Source of the DNA: Pseudomonas sp. S35
GTDB lineage: Bacteria > Pseudomonadota > Gammaproteobacteria > Pseudomonadales > Pseudomonadaceae
Assembly (NCBI RefSeq): GCF_009866765.1
Contig: NZ_CP019431.1
Location: 2,852,001 to 2,916,000, forward strand
Reading direction: 5' to 3'
DNA: 64,000 nucleotides
Each line of letters opens with the position of its first letter. Position 1 is the first letter of the stretch. Of the stretch, positions 43,718-52,537 are shown in pieces. Both the position numbers and the translations under genes were made by a program. The notes under the pieces were generated by a model. It did no database searches, was not told the DNA's origin, and saw only the letters and a program-made list of their open reading frames with translations.

Positions 43718-44581
43718 ATGACGATGGACAGTGAATACCCCCAAGACGAAAAAACCATTCTGCTTGACCGTGAGGGCTGCGCGCCTGCGCAGGGGCCGGT
43801 AACGGACTTTCCAGCGCCGCCGCGCTTCGAGCACCTGGAAAGTCGCATGATCTACAGCGCAGGCCTGCAGGGGGCGCAGAGCTTCAAGATGGGGCCTAAT
43901 TCGCTTGTCGCTGCCGCATGGGCGCTCTTGTCGCAGGTTGCCCAACTCAGGAGCAGCTCTGGCCGCGAAAGCCTGCCCGCCCTCAATGACCGACTGTCGT
44001 CGGCAATCACTGCGTTTGAAGTGCGTGCCTTGCATCTGGGCGTAGAGACCGATGAGGTCATGTCAGCGCGTTATGTGCTGTGCAGCGTCATTGATGAGGC
44101 CGTGGTGACCACCGCATGGGGCAATCGCAGCGACTGGTCAAAGACAAGTTTGCTAAGCCGTTTTCACAACGAAACGTTTGGCGGCGAAAAGTTTTTCCAA
44201 CTGCTGGAGCAGTTATGCCGCGACCCCGTGAAGCACTTGGACATGCTTGAGCTGATGTACCTGTGCTTGTCGATGGGGTTTGAAGGCAAGTACCGCGTCA
44301 TGGCGCGCGGCGGGACGCAGTTGGAGCGGGTGCGAGATGGCTTGTATCGCCAGATCAGGCATGTGCGTGGTGAGCGCCTGCCGATAGCTGCACTCGCGGT
44401 TACAGAACGGGCGCCGGGCCCGCGGCTGCGCATTGTCTGCGCTACTTGGGCGGGCGTTTTTACACTCGTTTGCCTGGCGGCAATGTACTCAGGGTTTGCC
44501 TGGGTGCTGAACAATGAACGTATGACGGTGCTGCAACCCTTTCAACTGCTGGCGCCGGATCAGACGCGGACGCCCTTGTAA
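43718..44581 (+). CDS. tssL: T6SS inner-membrane protein TssL (DotU)
   Basis: A 287-residue DotU-family protein. The cytoplasmic domain (residues about 60-240) shows NSLVAAAWALLSQVAQLR, ARYVLCSVIDEAVVTTAWG, SLLSRFHNETFGGEKFFQLLEQL and YLCLSMGFEGKYRV. A single C-terminal helix (IVCATWAGVFTLVCLAAMYSG) anchors it. There is no peptidoglycan-binding extension. TssL bridges the membrane complex to the baseplate, mainly through TssK, which is missing here. ATG 43718 is used; ATG 43724 is possible. It sits 15 bases ahead of tssM. Confidence 0.92.
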   Translation: MTMDSEYPQDEKTILLDREGCAPAQGPVTDFPAPPRFEHLESRMIYSAGLQGAQSFKMGPNSLVAAAWALLSQVAQLRSSSGRESLPALNDRLSSAITAFEVRALHLGVETDEVMSARYVLCSVIDEAVVTTAWGNRSDWSKTSLLSRFHNETFGGEKFFQLLEQLCRDPVKHLDMLELMYLCLSMGFEGKYRVMARGGTQLERVRDGLYRQIRHVRGERLPIAALAVTERAPGPRLRIVCATWAGVFTLVCLAAMYSGFAWVLNNERMTVLQPFQLLAPDQTRTPL

Positions 44582-44596
44582 CACAAGGAACAATGA

Positions 44597-47500
44597 ATGA
44601 ACGCATTCTTCAAGGGCGCGGGCAGGGTGCTGCGCAACAGTTGGGCCTGGAGCTTGTTGGGGGTGTTGTCCAGCGCGCTGCTGGTGTGGTTTTTCGGGCC
44701 TTTGCTGGCGGTGGACGACCATCGGTTCTGGCAAGACGCCACGGCGCGCCTGCTGACCATCAGCGGTCTGTTCTTGGTATGGGGACTGGCGATGGTGATG
44801 GTCGGTGCACGCCGTACTGCGAATCTCGACCGGCCCGAGCTCCAGGAGCGCTACCAACGCCAGGAGCTGTTTGACGACGAGCGCCGCCAGGTGCGGGGGC
44901 GCTTCAAGGACGCGCTGCACGCGCTGAAAACCACCCGCCGCTATGGCGAACGCGGTCAGCGTTGGCGCAACAACTTGCCTTGGTACCTGTTGATCGGCGC
45001 GCAGCACAGCGGCAAAACGCGTCTGCTGGGCGCCAGCGGTGCTCATCTTGCCCTCGCGGGTGGCAAGGCCATGCCCCAGGGTATGAGCCCGTGCTTTGAT
45101 TGGTATCTGGCTGACGAAGCGGTAGTCGTCAAGAGCGCCGGGTGCTACCTCGCCCAGGCAGACCGTTCGGTGGAAGGTGTGGGATGGTCGACGTTTCTGG
45201 GGTTGCTCAAGACGAGGCACAGGGCGCACCCGCTCAATGGCGTGGTGGTGACGTTGGCGGTGCAAACCTTGCTTGGCAGCAACGAGCTCGACGTGGAACT
45301 GCAAGCACGTCATGTGCACAACCGTTTGCAGGACATCCAGCACAGGCTGCATGTGGACGTGCCGGTCTATCTGGTATTAACCCAGGCTGACCGGTTGCCA
45401 GGCTTCGCCGAGTTCTTTGATGCGCTTCAGGGCGACAGTGCCGAAGGTGTACTGGGCCAGCCTCTGGCAGTGGGCACCACGGGCACCGAGATCGTTCAGG
45501 TGCGCGAAGCGTTCGAGACCTTGCTGCAACGCCTGGCGGCAGAGTTGATTGCGCGCTTGCATCTGGAACGAGACCTCGAGCGTCGTGGCCAGATGCTTGA
45601 TTTTCCCCAGCAGGCAGCACACATCGGCGAGCGTCTCTGCCTGTTTGTCGAATCCGCATTCCCCACGCAGCGCTTCCAGCATTCTGGAGGGTTGCGGGGC
45701 TTTTACCTGACGTGCGCAGAAGCCGCCGACCGACGCTCCTATTTCGTTCAGGGCTTATTCAATAAGGTGATTTTTGCCGAGGCTGACCTTGCAGTGTTAC
45801 AGCCTCCTGAGCGACGGCGTATCCGTCGGCGCCAAGGGTTATTGGTGTTTGCCGTGGTGCTGGTTATCGGCGGGGCAGGGGCGCTCTGGACGCACAGCTA
45901 TACCGCCAACCAGCAGCGGTTGACGCACCTGGCGCAGCTGATCGAACCGCAGCCGCTGGCTTCACCGGGTGTGGATGACACCCTGGCGCTATTGCCACTG
46001 CTGGACAGTCACCTGGCGGCGGCTCAGTTGTTCCCGCCCCAGGCTGACACTCCCTGGGTGGAGCGCGCCGGCTTGTACCAAGGGGAGGTCAGCCGGCCGC
46101 TGCTGACGCGCGCCTATGAAAACGCCCTGCACCAGCAGTTGCTGCCCTTGGTTGTCACGCTGCTCGAAGACACGGTGCGCGCCAGCCTCGGCGATCGCGA
46201 TGTGCTGATAGAAGCCTTGCAGGCTTACTTGATGCTCAGCGTACGCGAGCGTCGTGATACCGCTTGGCTGGCGCAACACGTGGCGGCCCATTGGGCTGCA
46301 CGTTATACCGGTGATGCCTCGGTGCAGGATCGGTTGAACAAACACCTTGCGCGGCTGCTTGCATTGCCTTTCGTGGCTCCCTCGGACGTTGAACTGGTTG
46401 CCCAGGCTCGCGAGGAATTACGTGGGGAATCGCTGGCGGGAGTGGTCTATCGGGTGTTGCGTGAGCAGGCACGGGACCTGGAACCCTATCGCTTGGCAGA
46501 CGGGCATGGGTTTGCCACGCTCGAGCAGTCGATCCCCGGCTTCTACACCAAGCGGTATGTGCAGTATTTCGAAACACAGGGGCTACGGCAGATCAATTCC
46601 ATTGCCCAGGATAATTGGGTGCTTGGAGACAGCAGTAACCTCAGCGCCATGGATTTGCGCCAATTGATGCTGGAGTTGGAGCAGCGTTATTTCACTGAAT
46701 ACGCCGAGGCCTGGAGTCATGCCATTGGCCAGGTTCGCGTGCAGGAAAATGACAGCCTAAGGCAGCATGCGCAAGGCCTGGCCCATCTGGCCTCAGCGCA
46801 GTCACCGTTAGTGAAACTGTTGCAACAGGTTCGGGAAAACACCCGCCTGCTGGCGACCAATAATCACCTGGAGGCCGTAAGCCAGAGGGGTGGTGAACTG
46901 GGGGCTACGGCGCCCAACACGTTGATCGGCCAGTTTCAGGGCCAGGCGGCGCCTGGCTCTGCACGACGTGCGTTGCAGCATCGCTTCGAACCCTTGCACC
47001 ACTTGCTGGATGCAGAGCAGAACCCCGGCGCAGAACTGAAACAGGCGTTACGGCTGCTCGATGAATGGCATCTGCAACTGGCGGCCCTCAACCGCGAGGG
47101 CACGCCGGAGCAAGCGGCATTCAAAATGGTCAAGCAACGCATGGATGGGCAGCAATCGCTGTTGGGCAATGTGCGTGATGCCGCTGCGCGCCTGCCATTA
47201 CCGGTCAAGAACTGGTTTGCCGGCCTCGCCGATGACGGCTGGCGCCTGCTACTGGATGACGCCTATCGGCATGTCAATCAGCGCTATCAAAGTGAGGTAT
47301 ACGGCGTTTACGCCAAGGCGATCCGGCAGCGGTATCCATTCGATGCGCATGCCAGCAGTGATGTTGCCTTGGGTGACTTCCAGGCGTTTTTCAAGCCGCA
47401 AGGGGGCATGGAGCGTTTTTATGAAAATTACCTGCGATCCTTTGTCAGTGTCGAGGGCGGTCGTTATCGCCTGCGGGGGCTGGATGGTCGTAGCCTGGCG

Positions 47501-47971
47501 CTGTCTCGCGCATTACTGGACCAATTGGATAAAGTCCAACTGATCCGTCAAGGGTTTTTCACTGAAGACCAGGGTGAGTGGGCGGTCCGCTTCACGCTGG
47601 CACCCTATAGCCTGGATCAGGCGGTCAACCGTGCGATTCTGCGCATTGGCGATAAACAACTTGAGTACCGCCATGGTCCGATCGTGCCCATGGCGGTCCA
47701 ATGGCCAAGCGATGCAGGCGATGGTCGCACCAGCCTGGTGCTGGAGCGTGGCTCGGAGCGGGCGCTGGGGATTGAAAAAAACAGCGGGCCCTGGTCGCTG
47801 TTCCGATTCCTGGACCTGTTGCAAAGTGAACCCGCGAGTGGCCGCGATACGCACTTGCTCAAGGCTGATCTTGGCGGGCTGCGCGCTAACTTCCTGCTTA
47901 CCAGCCAACGCAGTCCCGGCCCGTTTCAGACGGCGACGTGGCGGACTTTTCGCCTGCCGGAGCAGTTATGA
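44597..47971 (+). CDS. tssM: T6SS inner-membrane protein TssM (IcmF)
   Basis: A full-length 1124-residue TssM. Two N-terminal helices (residues about 15-70) precede a cytoplasmic GTPase-like domain with Walker A GAQHSGKT near residue 138. A third helix lies at about 415-435 (GLLVFAVVLVIGGAGALW), followed by the large periplasmic IcmF-related part and the C-terminal beta-domain that contacts TssJ (LVLERGSERALGIEKNSGPWSLFRFLDLLQ). With TssJ and TssL it makes the envelope-spanning complex. No frameshift or stop interrupts this long gene, so it is either recently orphaned or still selected. Its stop overlaps the phosphatase start. Confidence 0.94.
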   Translation: MNAFFKGAGRVLRNSWAWSLLGVLSSALLVWFFGPLLAVDDHRFWQDATARLLTISGLFLVWGLAMVMVGARRTANLDRPELQERYQRQELFDDERRQVRGRFKDALHALKTTRRYGERGQRWRNNLPWYLLIGAQHSGKTRLLGASGAHLALAGGKAMPQGMSPCFDWYLADEAVVVKSAGCYLAQADRSVEGVGWSTFLGLLKTRHRAHPLNGVVVTLAVQTLLGSNELDVELQARHVHNRLQDIQHRLHVDVPVYLVLTQADRLPGFAEFFDALQGDSAEGVLGQPLAVGTTGTEIVQVREAFETLLQRLAAELIARLHLERDLERRGQMLDFPQQAAHIGERLCLFVESAFPTQRFQHSGGLRGFYLTCAEAADRRSYFVQGLFNKVIFAEADLAVLQPPERRRIRRRQGLLVFAVVLVIGGAGALWTHSYTANQQRLTHLAQLIEPQPLASPGVDDTLALLPLLDSHLAAAQLFPPQADTPWVERAGLYQGEVSRPLLTRAYENALHQQLLPLVVTLLEDTVRASLGDRDVLIEALQAYLMLSVRERRDTAWLAQHVAAHWAARYTGDASVQDRLNKHLARLLALPFVAPSDVELVAQAREELRGESLAGVVYRVLREQARDLEPYRLADGHGFATLEQSIPGFYTKRYVQYFETQGLRQINSIAQDNWVLGDSSNLSAMDLRQLMLELEQRYFTEYAEAWSHAIGQVRVQENDSLRQHAQGLAHLASAQSPLVKLLQQVRENTRLLATNNHLEAVSQRGGELGATAPNTLIGQFQGQAAPGSARRALQHRFEPLHHLLDAEQNPGAELKQALRLLDEWHLQLAALNREGTPEQAAFKMVKQRMDGQQSLLGNVRDAAARLPLPVKNWFAGLADDGWRLLLDDAYRHVNQRYQSEVYGVYAKAIRQRYPFDAHASSDVALGDFQAFFKPQGGMERFYENYLRSFVSVEGGRYRLRGLDGRSLALSRALLDQLDKVQLIRQGFFTEDQGEWAVRFTLAPYSLDQAVNRAILRIGDKQLEYRHGPIVPMAVQWPSDAGDGRTSLVLERGSERALGIEKNSGPWSLFRFLDLLQSEPASGRDTHLLKADLGGLRANFLLTSQRSPGPFQTATWRTFRLPEQL

Positions 47972-48687
47972 AACAGACATCTGCCCCATGGCGCAGTGCA
48001 GGGCGAACGGTGCGGGGCAAGACGCGCTCGCGCAACGAGGATGCATTCCTCGACTCCCCCCAGCGTGGTTGCTGGGCGGTAGCCGACGGCATGGGTGGCC
48101 ATCGCGCTGGGGACGTGGCCAGCCAGCGGGTTGTCAGCAGTCTGGCTGAATTACCGCAGGGTAGTTTTGATGAGCGGGTCGAGGCCACGCGGCGTTGCCT
48201 GCGTTGCCTCGATAGCCAGTTTGGGCAAGCGCTGCAACTGCCCACTGGCGCCATCATGGGCAGTACGGTGGTTACGCTGCTGCTGGAGGATCATCGTGCG
48301 GCCTGTATTTGGGTGGGGGACAGCCGTTGCTACCTCTGGCGAGGGCAGCGCCTGTACCAACTGTCGCGGGATCATTCCTTGCAGCAGCAATTGATGGATA
48401 AGCAGCAACTGAGCCTGGAGCAGGCCCAAGCCCATCCAGAGGCCAGGGCGTTGACGCGTGCCATTGGTGGTCGACAGCCATTAAGCCTGGAGGTGCTGGA
48501 ATTGAGCACCCATCCTGGCGATGTATTTTTGTTGTGCAGCGATGGTTTGTACCAGGGGCTCAGCCATGGCGACCTGGGTCACGCCTTGAACATGGGCATG
48601 CCTGGGCAGGTGCTGGACCGGTTGTTCAATACGGTATTGCGAGGGCCGGCCCGGGATGACCTGACGGCAGTGGTGATTCAACCGTGA
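47968..48687 (+). CDS. stp1: T6SS PP2C-type protein phosphatase (Stp1/PppA)
   Basis: A 239-residue soluble PP2C phosphatase. All metal and phosphate motifs are in place: GKTRSRNEDAF, AVADGMGGH, GSTVVTLL, WVGDSRCY, SRDHSL, LLCSDGLY and RDDLTAVV. In T6SS it reverses kinase-driven phosphorylation of the FHA protein. ATG 47968 overlaps the tssM stop by four bases (ATGA), and its stop overlaps the GTG start of the kinase, so the three are translationally coupled. Confidence 0.92.
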   Translation: MKQTSAPWRSAGRTVRGKTRSRNEDAFLDSPQRGCWAVADGMGGHRAGDVASQRVVSSLAELPQGSFDERVEATRRCLRCLDSQFGQALQLPTGAIMGSTVVTLLLEDHRAACIWVGDSRCYLWRGQRLYQLSRDHSLQQQLMDKQQLSLEQAQAHPEARALTRAIGGRQPLSLEVLELSTHPGDVFLLCSDGLYQGLSHGDLGHALNMGMPGQVLDRLFNTVLRGPARDDLTAVVIQP

Positions 48688-49526
48688 GCGCACACATAGG
48701 CCCGCCAAACCTGCTCGCAGGGCGATACCAGCTGGAACGGGTATTGGGCTGCGGTGGCATGGGAGTGGTATATCGCGCCCGCGATCTGCTGCACGAGGCA
48801 TTTGGTGAACCCAGCGCGTGGGTGGCGCTGAAACTCTTGGGCGAAGTGTTCAGCGAATCTCCCGACGGCCATGTGTTGCTGTATAGCGAGTTCGCCATGA
48901 CTCGCCGATTGCGGCATGACCACGTGGTCCGGGTATTTTCCTTCGAGGTCGACACTGCCCGCCACACGGCTTTTTTTACGATGGAATTGCTGCAAGGTTT
49001 GACCTTGGGCCAGATGCTCCTGGAGTGCCCGCAGGGTTTGCCTTGGCGGGAGCTGCAGCCCTTGGCTTTACAACTGTTGGATGCGCTGGCGTACGCCCAC
49101 CGGCAAGGCGTGCTGCACGGCGATGTGAAGCCGGCGAACATCATGGTGGATGAGCAGGGTGTGCGTTTGTTCGATTTCGGTCTTGGTCATGGCCAGGTAC
49201 AGACGGATGCGGGGCTACCGAGCTTGAATCGCAGTCGGTTGAAGGCGTGGACCCCTGCGTATGCGGCGCCGGAACTGATGACGGATGGGCGACCGTCGGC
49301 CAGGGCCGACTTGTATGGCGCAGCCTGTGTGCTCTATGAACTGGCCCAGGGGCAGCGGCCCGGCGAGCGTGAGCCCAATCGGCCATTGGCCAGGCCTCGT
49401 CAGTTGCCCAGGCATTGCTGGCCGGCATTACGCTCAGCGCTGGCTGTAGACCCTGAGCATCGCAACGTCACCGTTACGCAGTTGCACCAAGCATTCGGGA
49501 GTCGGCGGCGTTGCTGGTTTGTGTAG
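48684..49526 (+). CDS. stk1: T6SS Ser/Thr protein kinase (Stk1/PpkA-like), kinase domain only
   Basis: A 280-residue eukaryotic-like kinase. The Gly loop LGCGGMGVV, Lys in WVALKLL, Glu region, catalytic loop LHGDVKPANIM (HGD instead of HRD) and DFGLG are visible, followed by an APE-type segment APEL. It ends soon after the kinase fold (QLHQAFGSRRRCWFV) with no membrane helix or sensor domain, so it is cytosolic and shorter than many PpkA proteins. It should phosphorylate the FHA protein. Its GTG start overlaps the phosphatase stop. It is the last gene of the T6SS block. Confidence 0.9.
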   Translation: MSAHIGPPNLLAGRYQLERVLGCGGMGVVYRARDLLHEAFGEPSAWVALKLLGEVFSESPDGHVLLYSEFAMTRRLRHDHVVRVFSFEVDTARHTAFFTMELLQGLTLGQMLLECPQGLPWRELQPLALQLLDALAYAHRQGVLHGDVKPANIMVDEQGVRLFDFGLGHGQVQTDAGLPSLNRSRLKAWTPAYAAPELMTDGRPSARADLYGAACVLYELAQGQRPGEREPNRPLARPRQLPRHCWPALRSALAVDPEHRNVTVTQLHQAFGSRRRCWFV

Positions 49527-49534
49527 CCGCGGCG

Positions 49535-49864
49535 TCAACCTGCCAAATGATGCAGTTGGCAGTATTCGATCCAGCTTAGCCCCGCCATCTGAGCCACTTC
49601 CTTGTGGACTTCCAGGCGTTGGGTCTCATAGGCTTCGGCGGATTCTGCCGTCAGTTTGAGCGTCAATTCCCAGGCAAACACGCCTTGGCGCTCAGCTTCA
49701 GCCTCGAAGGCTTCATGCAGCCGTTCGGCGCGGTACTCTGCCAGGGTTTCGCCCTTGGCCCGGGCGGCCAACGGGTTCAGGCTGTTCAGGTCAGCGGCCA
49801 CATCGGGGTGCTCGTTTAGGAATCGGTCCAGCGCAAGCTGGTGGGTATCGCCGGGTTGTGACAA
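49535..49864 (-). CDS. DUF6388-like small protein
   Basis: A 109-residue acidic, mostly helical soluble protein (HQLALDRFLNEHPDVAADLNSLNPLAARAKGETLAEYRAERLHEAFEAEAERQGVFAWELTLKLTAESAEAYETQRLEVHKEVAQMAG...). It resembles the uncharacterised DUF6388 proteins of pseudomonads. No catalytic residues or export signal can be pointed to. It marks the right border of the T6SS block, which it converges on, 24 bases after the next gene on the same strand. Confidence 0.65.
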   Translation of the reverse strand: MSQPGDTHQLALDRFLNEHPDVAADLNSLNPLAARAKGETLAEYRAERLHEAFEAEAERQGVFAWELTLKLTAESAEAYETQRLEVHKEVAQMAGLSWIEYCQLHHLAG

Positions 49865-49888
49865 AGGGGTGCTCCAAGTCGAATGTGA

Positions 49889-50155
49889 TCAGGCGGTGTT
49901 ACTGGGCCTTTGGCGAGCGGCATGGCGGCGGGCGCGTTTGCGTAACCGGCGCAGTATCCAGGCGCGTATCGGGTTGAGCAAAAACAATAACAGATAGGCG
50001 GCCAGAACCAAGGCGAGGTCCACCGAACTGTCACTGGTCGAGCCGGTGACATGCTCAATCGTGTCCTTGCCCAGCAGCAAGAGGGTCACGCCGCACACCC
50101 AAAGCAACAGGTTCAGGAGCCAGGGACGCATGTTCGTGGACAGCTTGTCTTGCAT
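49889..50155 (-). CDS. Small two-helix membrane protein
   Basis: An 88-residue protein with two hydrophobic helices (WLLNLLLWVCGVTLLLLG and VDLALVLAAYLLLFLLNPIRAWIL) and a very basic C-terminus (RRLRKRARRHAARQRP) that should stay in the cytoplasm. No family is recognised. ATG 50155 follows AAGGAGAG. It is upstream of the DUF6388-like gene on the same strand and probably cotranscribed with it. Confidence 0.7.
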   Translation of the reverse strand: MQDKLSTNMRPWLLNLLLWVCGVTLLLLGKDTIEHVTGSTSDSSVDLALVLAAYLLLFLLNPIRAWILRRLRKRARRHAARQRPSNTA

Positions 50156-50461
50156 AGCGAGTGTCTCTCCTTGGTGCCTGCTACCTTCGCCAACAACATC
50201 CCTTGAGGCCTCGAACCTTGGTGTCGCCAGCCAAGTGCACACACAACACAGATAGTAGGTAGTGAAGCAGATTCTGGCATTTGCCCAGGCCAGAACATCC
50301 AATTATTGGGAAAGCCCAGGTCTTGCCCGCCAGCGCTGCGAAAAAACACCGACAGAGATGGCAAAAGGCTTTCGCTCCCGGTGCCAGGACGTGTAGCGTT
50401 AGCCTCGGTATTTTCGGCCCTGCCTTCCAGGGGCAGAAGGCGATGGGCAGAGGGACGGGTC
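50156..50461. other. Divergent intergenic region
   Basis: This 306-base gap between the small membrane protein gene and the EIIC-EAL gene must contain promoters for both. No palindrome, REP or clear -35/-10 pair was recognised. An in-frame extension of the EIIC-EAL gene runs through part of it but has no coding-like features. Confidence 0.4.
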
Positions 50462-52537
50462 ATGGCGCAAACGCTGTTCAAACTTTTCCTCACGCAGCGT
50501 CTGGCCGCGTTGGCCCGTACCGAGTCGTTGCGCGCAATCCGCGAAGGGTTGCTATGGATCCTGCCGTGCCTGCTGGTGTCGGCGGGCTTTCTGATCCTGT
50601 CCGAATGCGCCAGGGCGCTGGGGTTCGACCCACAGCTCGTGGCCTTCCTGGCGGGGTTGCACAACCAGATCAGCTCAGTGATCCCGTTGTTAGTGGCGGC
50701 ATCCATCGGTTACATGCTGGCGATTCAATACCGCCTGCCACATTTGCCCGTGGCATTCTTGTGCCTGGCCCACGTGGTGGTGGCGACCTTCATTCTGCGG
50801 GAATACCCCCGGGCCTCGGCCACCTTTGTCCTGTTTATCGCCATTGCCTCGCCGCTGCTGAATGTGCCGGCGATGGCCTGGTTGTACCGATACCGCTGGA
50901 CCCGCCTGGTCAATGAGGATCTGGTCGGGCACAACCTGCGGGGTGCGATCAATATGGTGGTGCCGGGGGCGATCACCGCCCTGGCGCTGGTTGTGGTGCT
51001 GTCCTTGTTGTTGCAGATCCCTTATGTGGCACAACTGCAAGGCCCCCAAGTAGTTGGGGCCCTGGAGTCGCCCTATGGCAGCGGTTTGTTTGTGACCCTG
51101 ATGAACTCGTTGCTGTGGTTCTTCGGGATCCACGGTGTGTACGCGATGCAGCCGCTGTTCGACGTGCTGGACCAGGCCGTGGTGCTCAACGCTACTGCGC
51201 TGGCGGCGGGTGAGCCGATAAAATATGCCTTGAACAGTGGTTTGCTGGGCAGTTTTGCCTTTATTGGTGGCTCGGGGGGCGCATTGTGCTTGTTGGTGGC
51301 AATCCTGTTGTTTTCCAAGAGCCAGTCCATGCGCCTGTTGGCGATGGCGAGCGTGCCGCTCTCGCTGTTCAACGTCAGTGAGGTGCTGCTGTTCGGCCTG
51401 CCGATTATCCTCAATCCACGCCTGTTCATTCCGTTTCTGGTGGTGCCCGCGATGAACGCGATGGTGGCGCTTAGCGTGGTGCAAATGGGTTGGGTATCCC
51501 CGGCGGTGGCCAGCGTACCGTTCACCGCACCGGTATTACTCAATGCCTACCTCAGTACGCACGGCGACTTGGCGGCCGTCGCGCTGCAAGTGCTGTTGTT
51601 GGGGTTGGGGACGCTGGTGTACGCCCCCTATGTGCGCGCGATTCATCGCCAGGCCGCCGAAGGTGGCACGGTGTACCTCAAATCCTTGGACATGACTTTC
51701 CGAGGCCTCGAAGAAAAAGGCCGGCTGCGGGAGCTGGACCCGGTGCTGGCGTCCCACACGTCCATGGCCCGCCAGGCCAATGAGCTGAGCCGTATCCAGC
51801 AGATCAGCGACTATGAGTTCTACCTCGAATTCCAGCCGCAAGTGTCGACCCGCACCGGGCTGTGTACCGGTTGCGAAGCCTTGATGCGCGCCCGTGACGC
51901 CCAGGGCAAGGTGCATTCACCGTGGGAATTCCTGCAATGGTTGGCGCACGCACGGTTGATGCCGGATGTGGATGTATGGGTGGCCTCACAGGCGGTTCGC
52001 CAGTATCAACGGTGGCAAAAGCTAGGCTTTGCCCTGCCGATGACCATCAACATTTCCAGCGCCACCTTGACCGATGCGGCGTATGGCGAACGACTCGTGG
52101 AAATCCTGGCCCAGGCCCATGGGCAGGTGTCGGTCGAAATTACCGAAGATGCCCTGATCAATGATATTCCGGCCACGCGCCAGACCATCCAGAAACTGCA
52201 GGCGTTGGGGGCCAAGGTTTATATCGATGACTTTGGCACCGGGTTCTCGGCCTTGAGCTACCTGCACCAGTTTCCGGTGGACTTCATCAAGATCGACCGC
52301 AGCTTCGTCGTCGCCCAACACGATCCCAAAGGCGCTCAGGTGCTGACCGGTATGCTGCGTTTTTGCGAGGCGCTGAACCTGGGCGTGGTGGTGGAGGGCG
52401 TGGAGACCGCCGAGCAGTTGGCCTTTTTGAACACCGGCCCCGAGTTGATTATCCAGGGTTGGTATTTCAGCAAGGCGCTGCCGGGCGATCAATTGGAAGG
52501 TTTTGTGCGTGAGCGCGAGGCCCTGGCAGAGAGTTAA
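50462..52537 (+). CDS. PTS EIIC-like membrane domain fused to EAL phosphodiesterase
   Basis: A 691-residue fusion. Residues about 1-410 are a polytopic domain of the lactose/cellobiose PTS EIIC type: FFGIHG with His224 and FNVSEVLLFGLPIILNP with Glu307 correspond to the conserved sugar-binding His and Glu of EIIC proteins. Residues about 445-690 are an EAL domain with catalytic features: Glu472 in CEALMR, NIS, the ITED glutamate, DDFGTGFSALSYL, IKIDRSF, VVEGVET and QGWYFSKALP. No EIIA or EIIB domain or gene is nearby, so phosphotransfer is unlikely. It probably senses or carries a sugar and hydrolyses c-di-GMP in response. ATG 50462 is used. The 3' end overlaps the convergent hydrolase gene by four bases. 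Confidence 0.9.
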   Translation: MAQTLFKLFLTQRLAALARTESLRAIREGLLWILPCLLVSAGFLILSECARALGFDPQLVAFLAGLHNQISSVIPLLVAASIGYMLAIQYRLPHLPVAFLCLAHVVVATFILREYPRASATFVLFIAIASPLLNVPAMAWLYRYRWTRLVNEDLVGHNLRGAINMVVPGAITALALVVVLSLLLQIPYVAQLQGPQVVGALESPYGSGLFVTLMNSLLWFFGIHGVYAMQPLFDVLDQAVVLNATALAAGEPIKYALNSGLLGSFAFIGGSGGALCLLVAILLFSKSQSMRLLAMASVPLSLFNVSEVLLFGLPIILNPRLFIPFLVVPAMNAMVALSVVQMGWVSPAVASVPFTAPVLLNAYLSTHGDLAAVALQVLLLGLGTLVYAPYVRAIHRQAAEGGTVYLKSLDMTFRGLEEKGRLRELDPVLASHTSMARQANELSRIQQISDYEFYLEFQPQVSTRTGLCTGCEALMRARDAQGKVHSPWEFLQWLAHARLMPDVDVWVASQAVRQYQRWQKLGFALPMTINISSATLTDAAYGERLVEILAQAHGQVSVEITEDALINDIPATRQTIQKLQALGAKVYIDDFGTGFSALSYLHQFPVDFIKIDRSFVVAQHDPKGAQVLTGMLRFCEALNLGVVVEGVETAEQLAFLNTGPELIIQGWYFSKALPGDQLEGFVREREALAES

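Noticed and set aside
43633..43734. A 33-codon ORF between tssJ and tssL
   Set aside because: Serine-rich, no ribosome-binding site and it overlaps tssL; the alternative frame resembling a TssK C-terminus explains the sequence better.
50306..50461. 52-residue N-terminal extension of the EIIC-EAL protein
   Set aside because: It is Arg/Pro-rich and non-membrane-like; ATG 50462 after GAGGGACGG starts the EIIC domain naturally.
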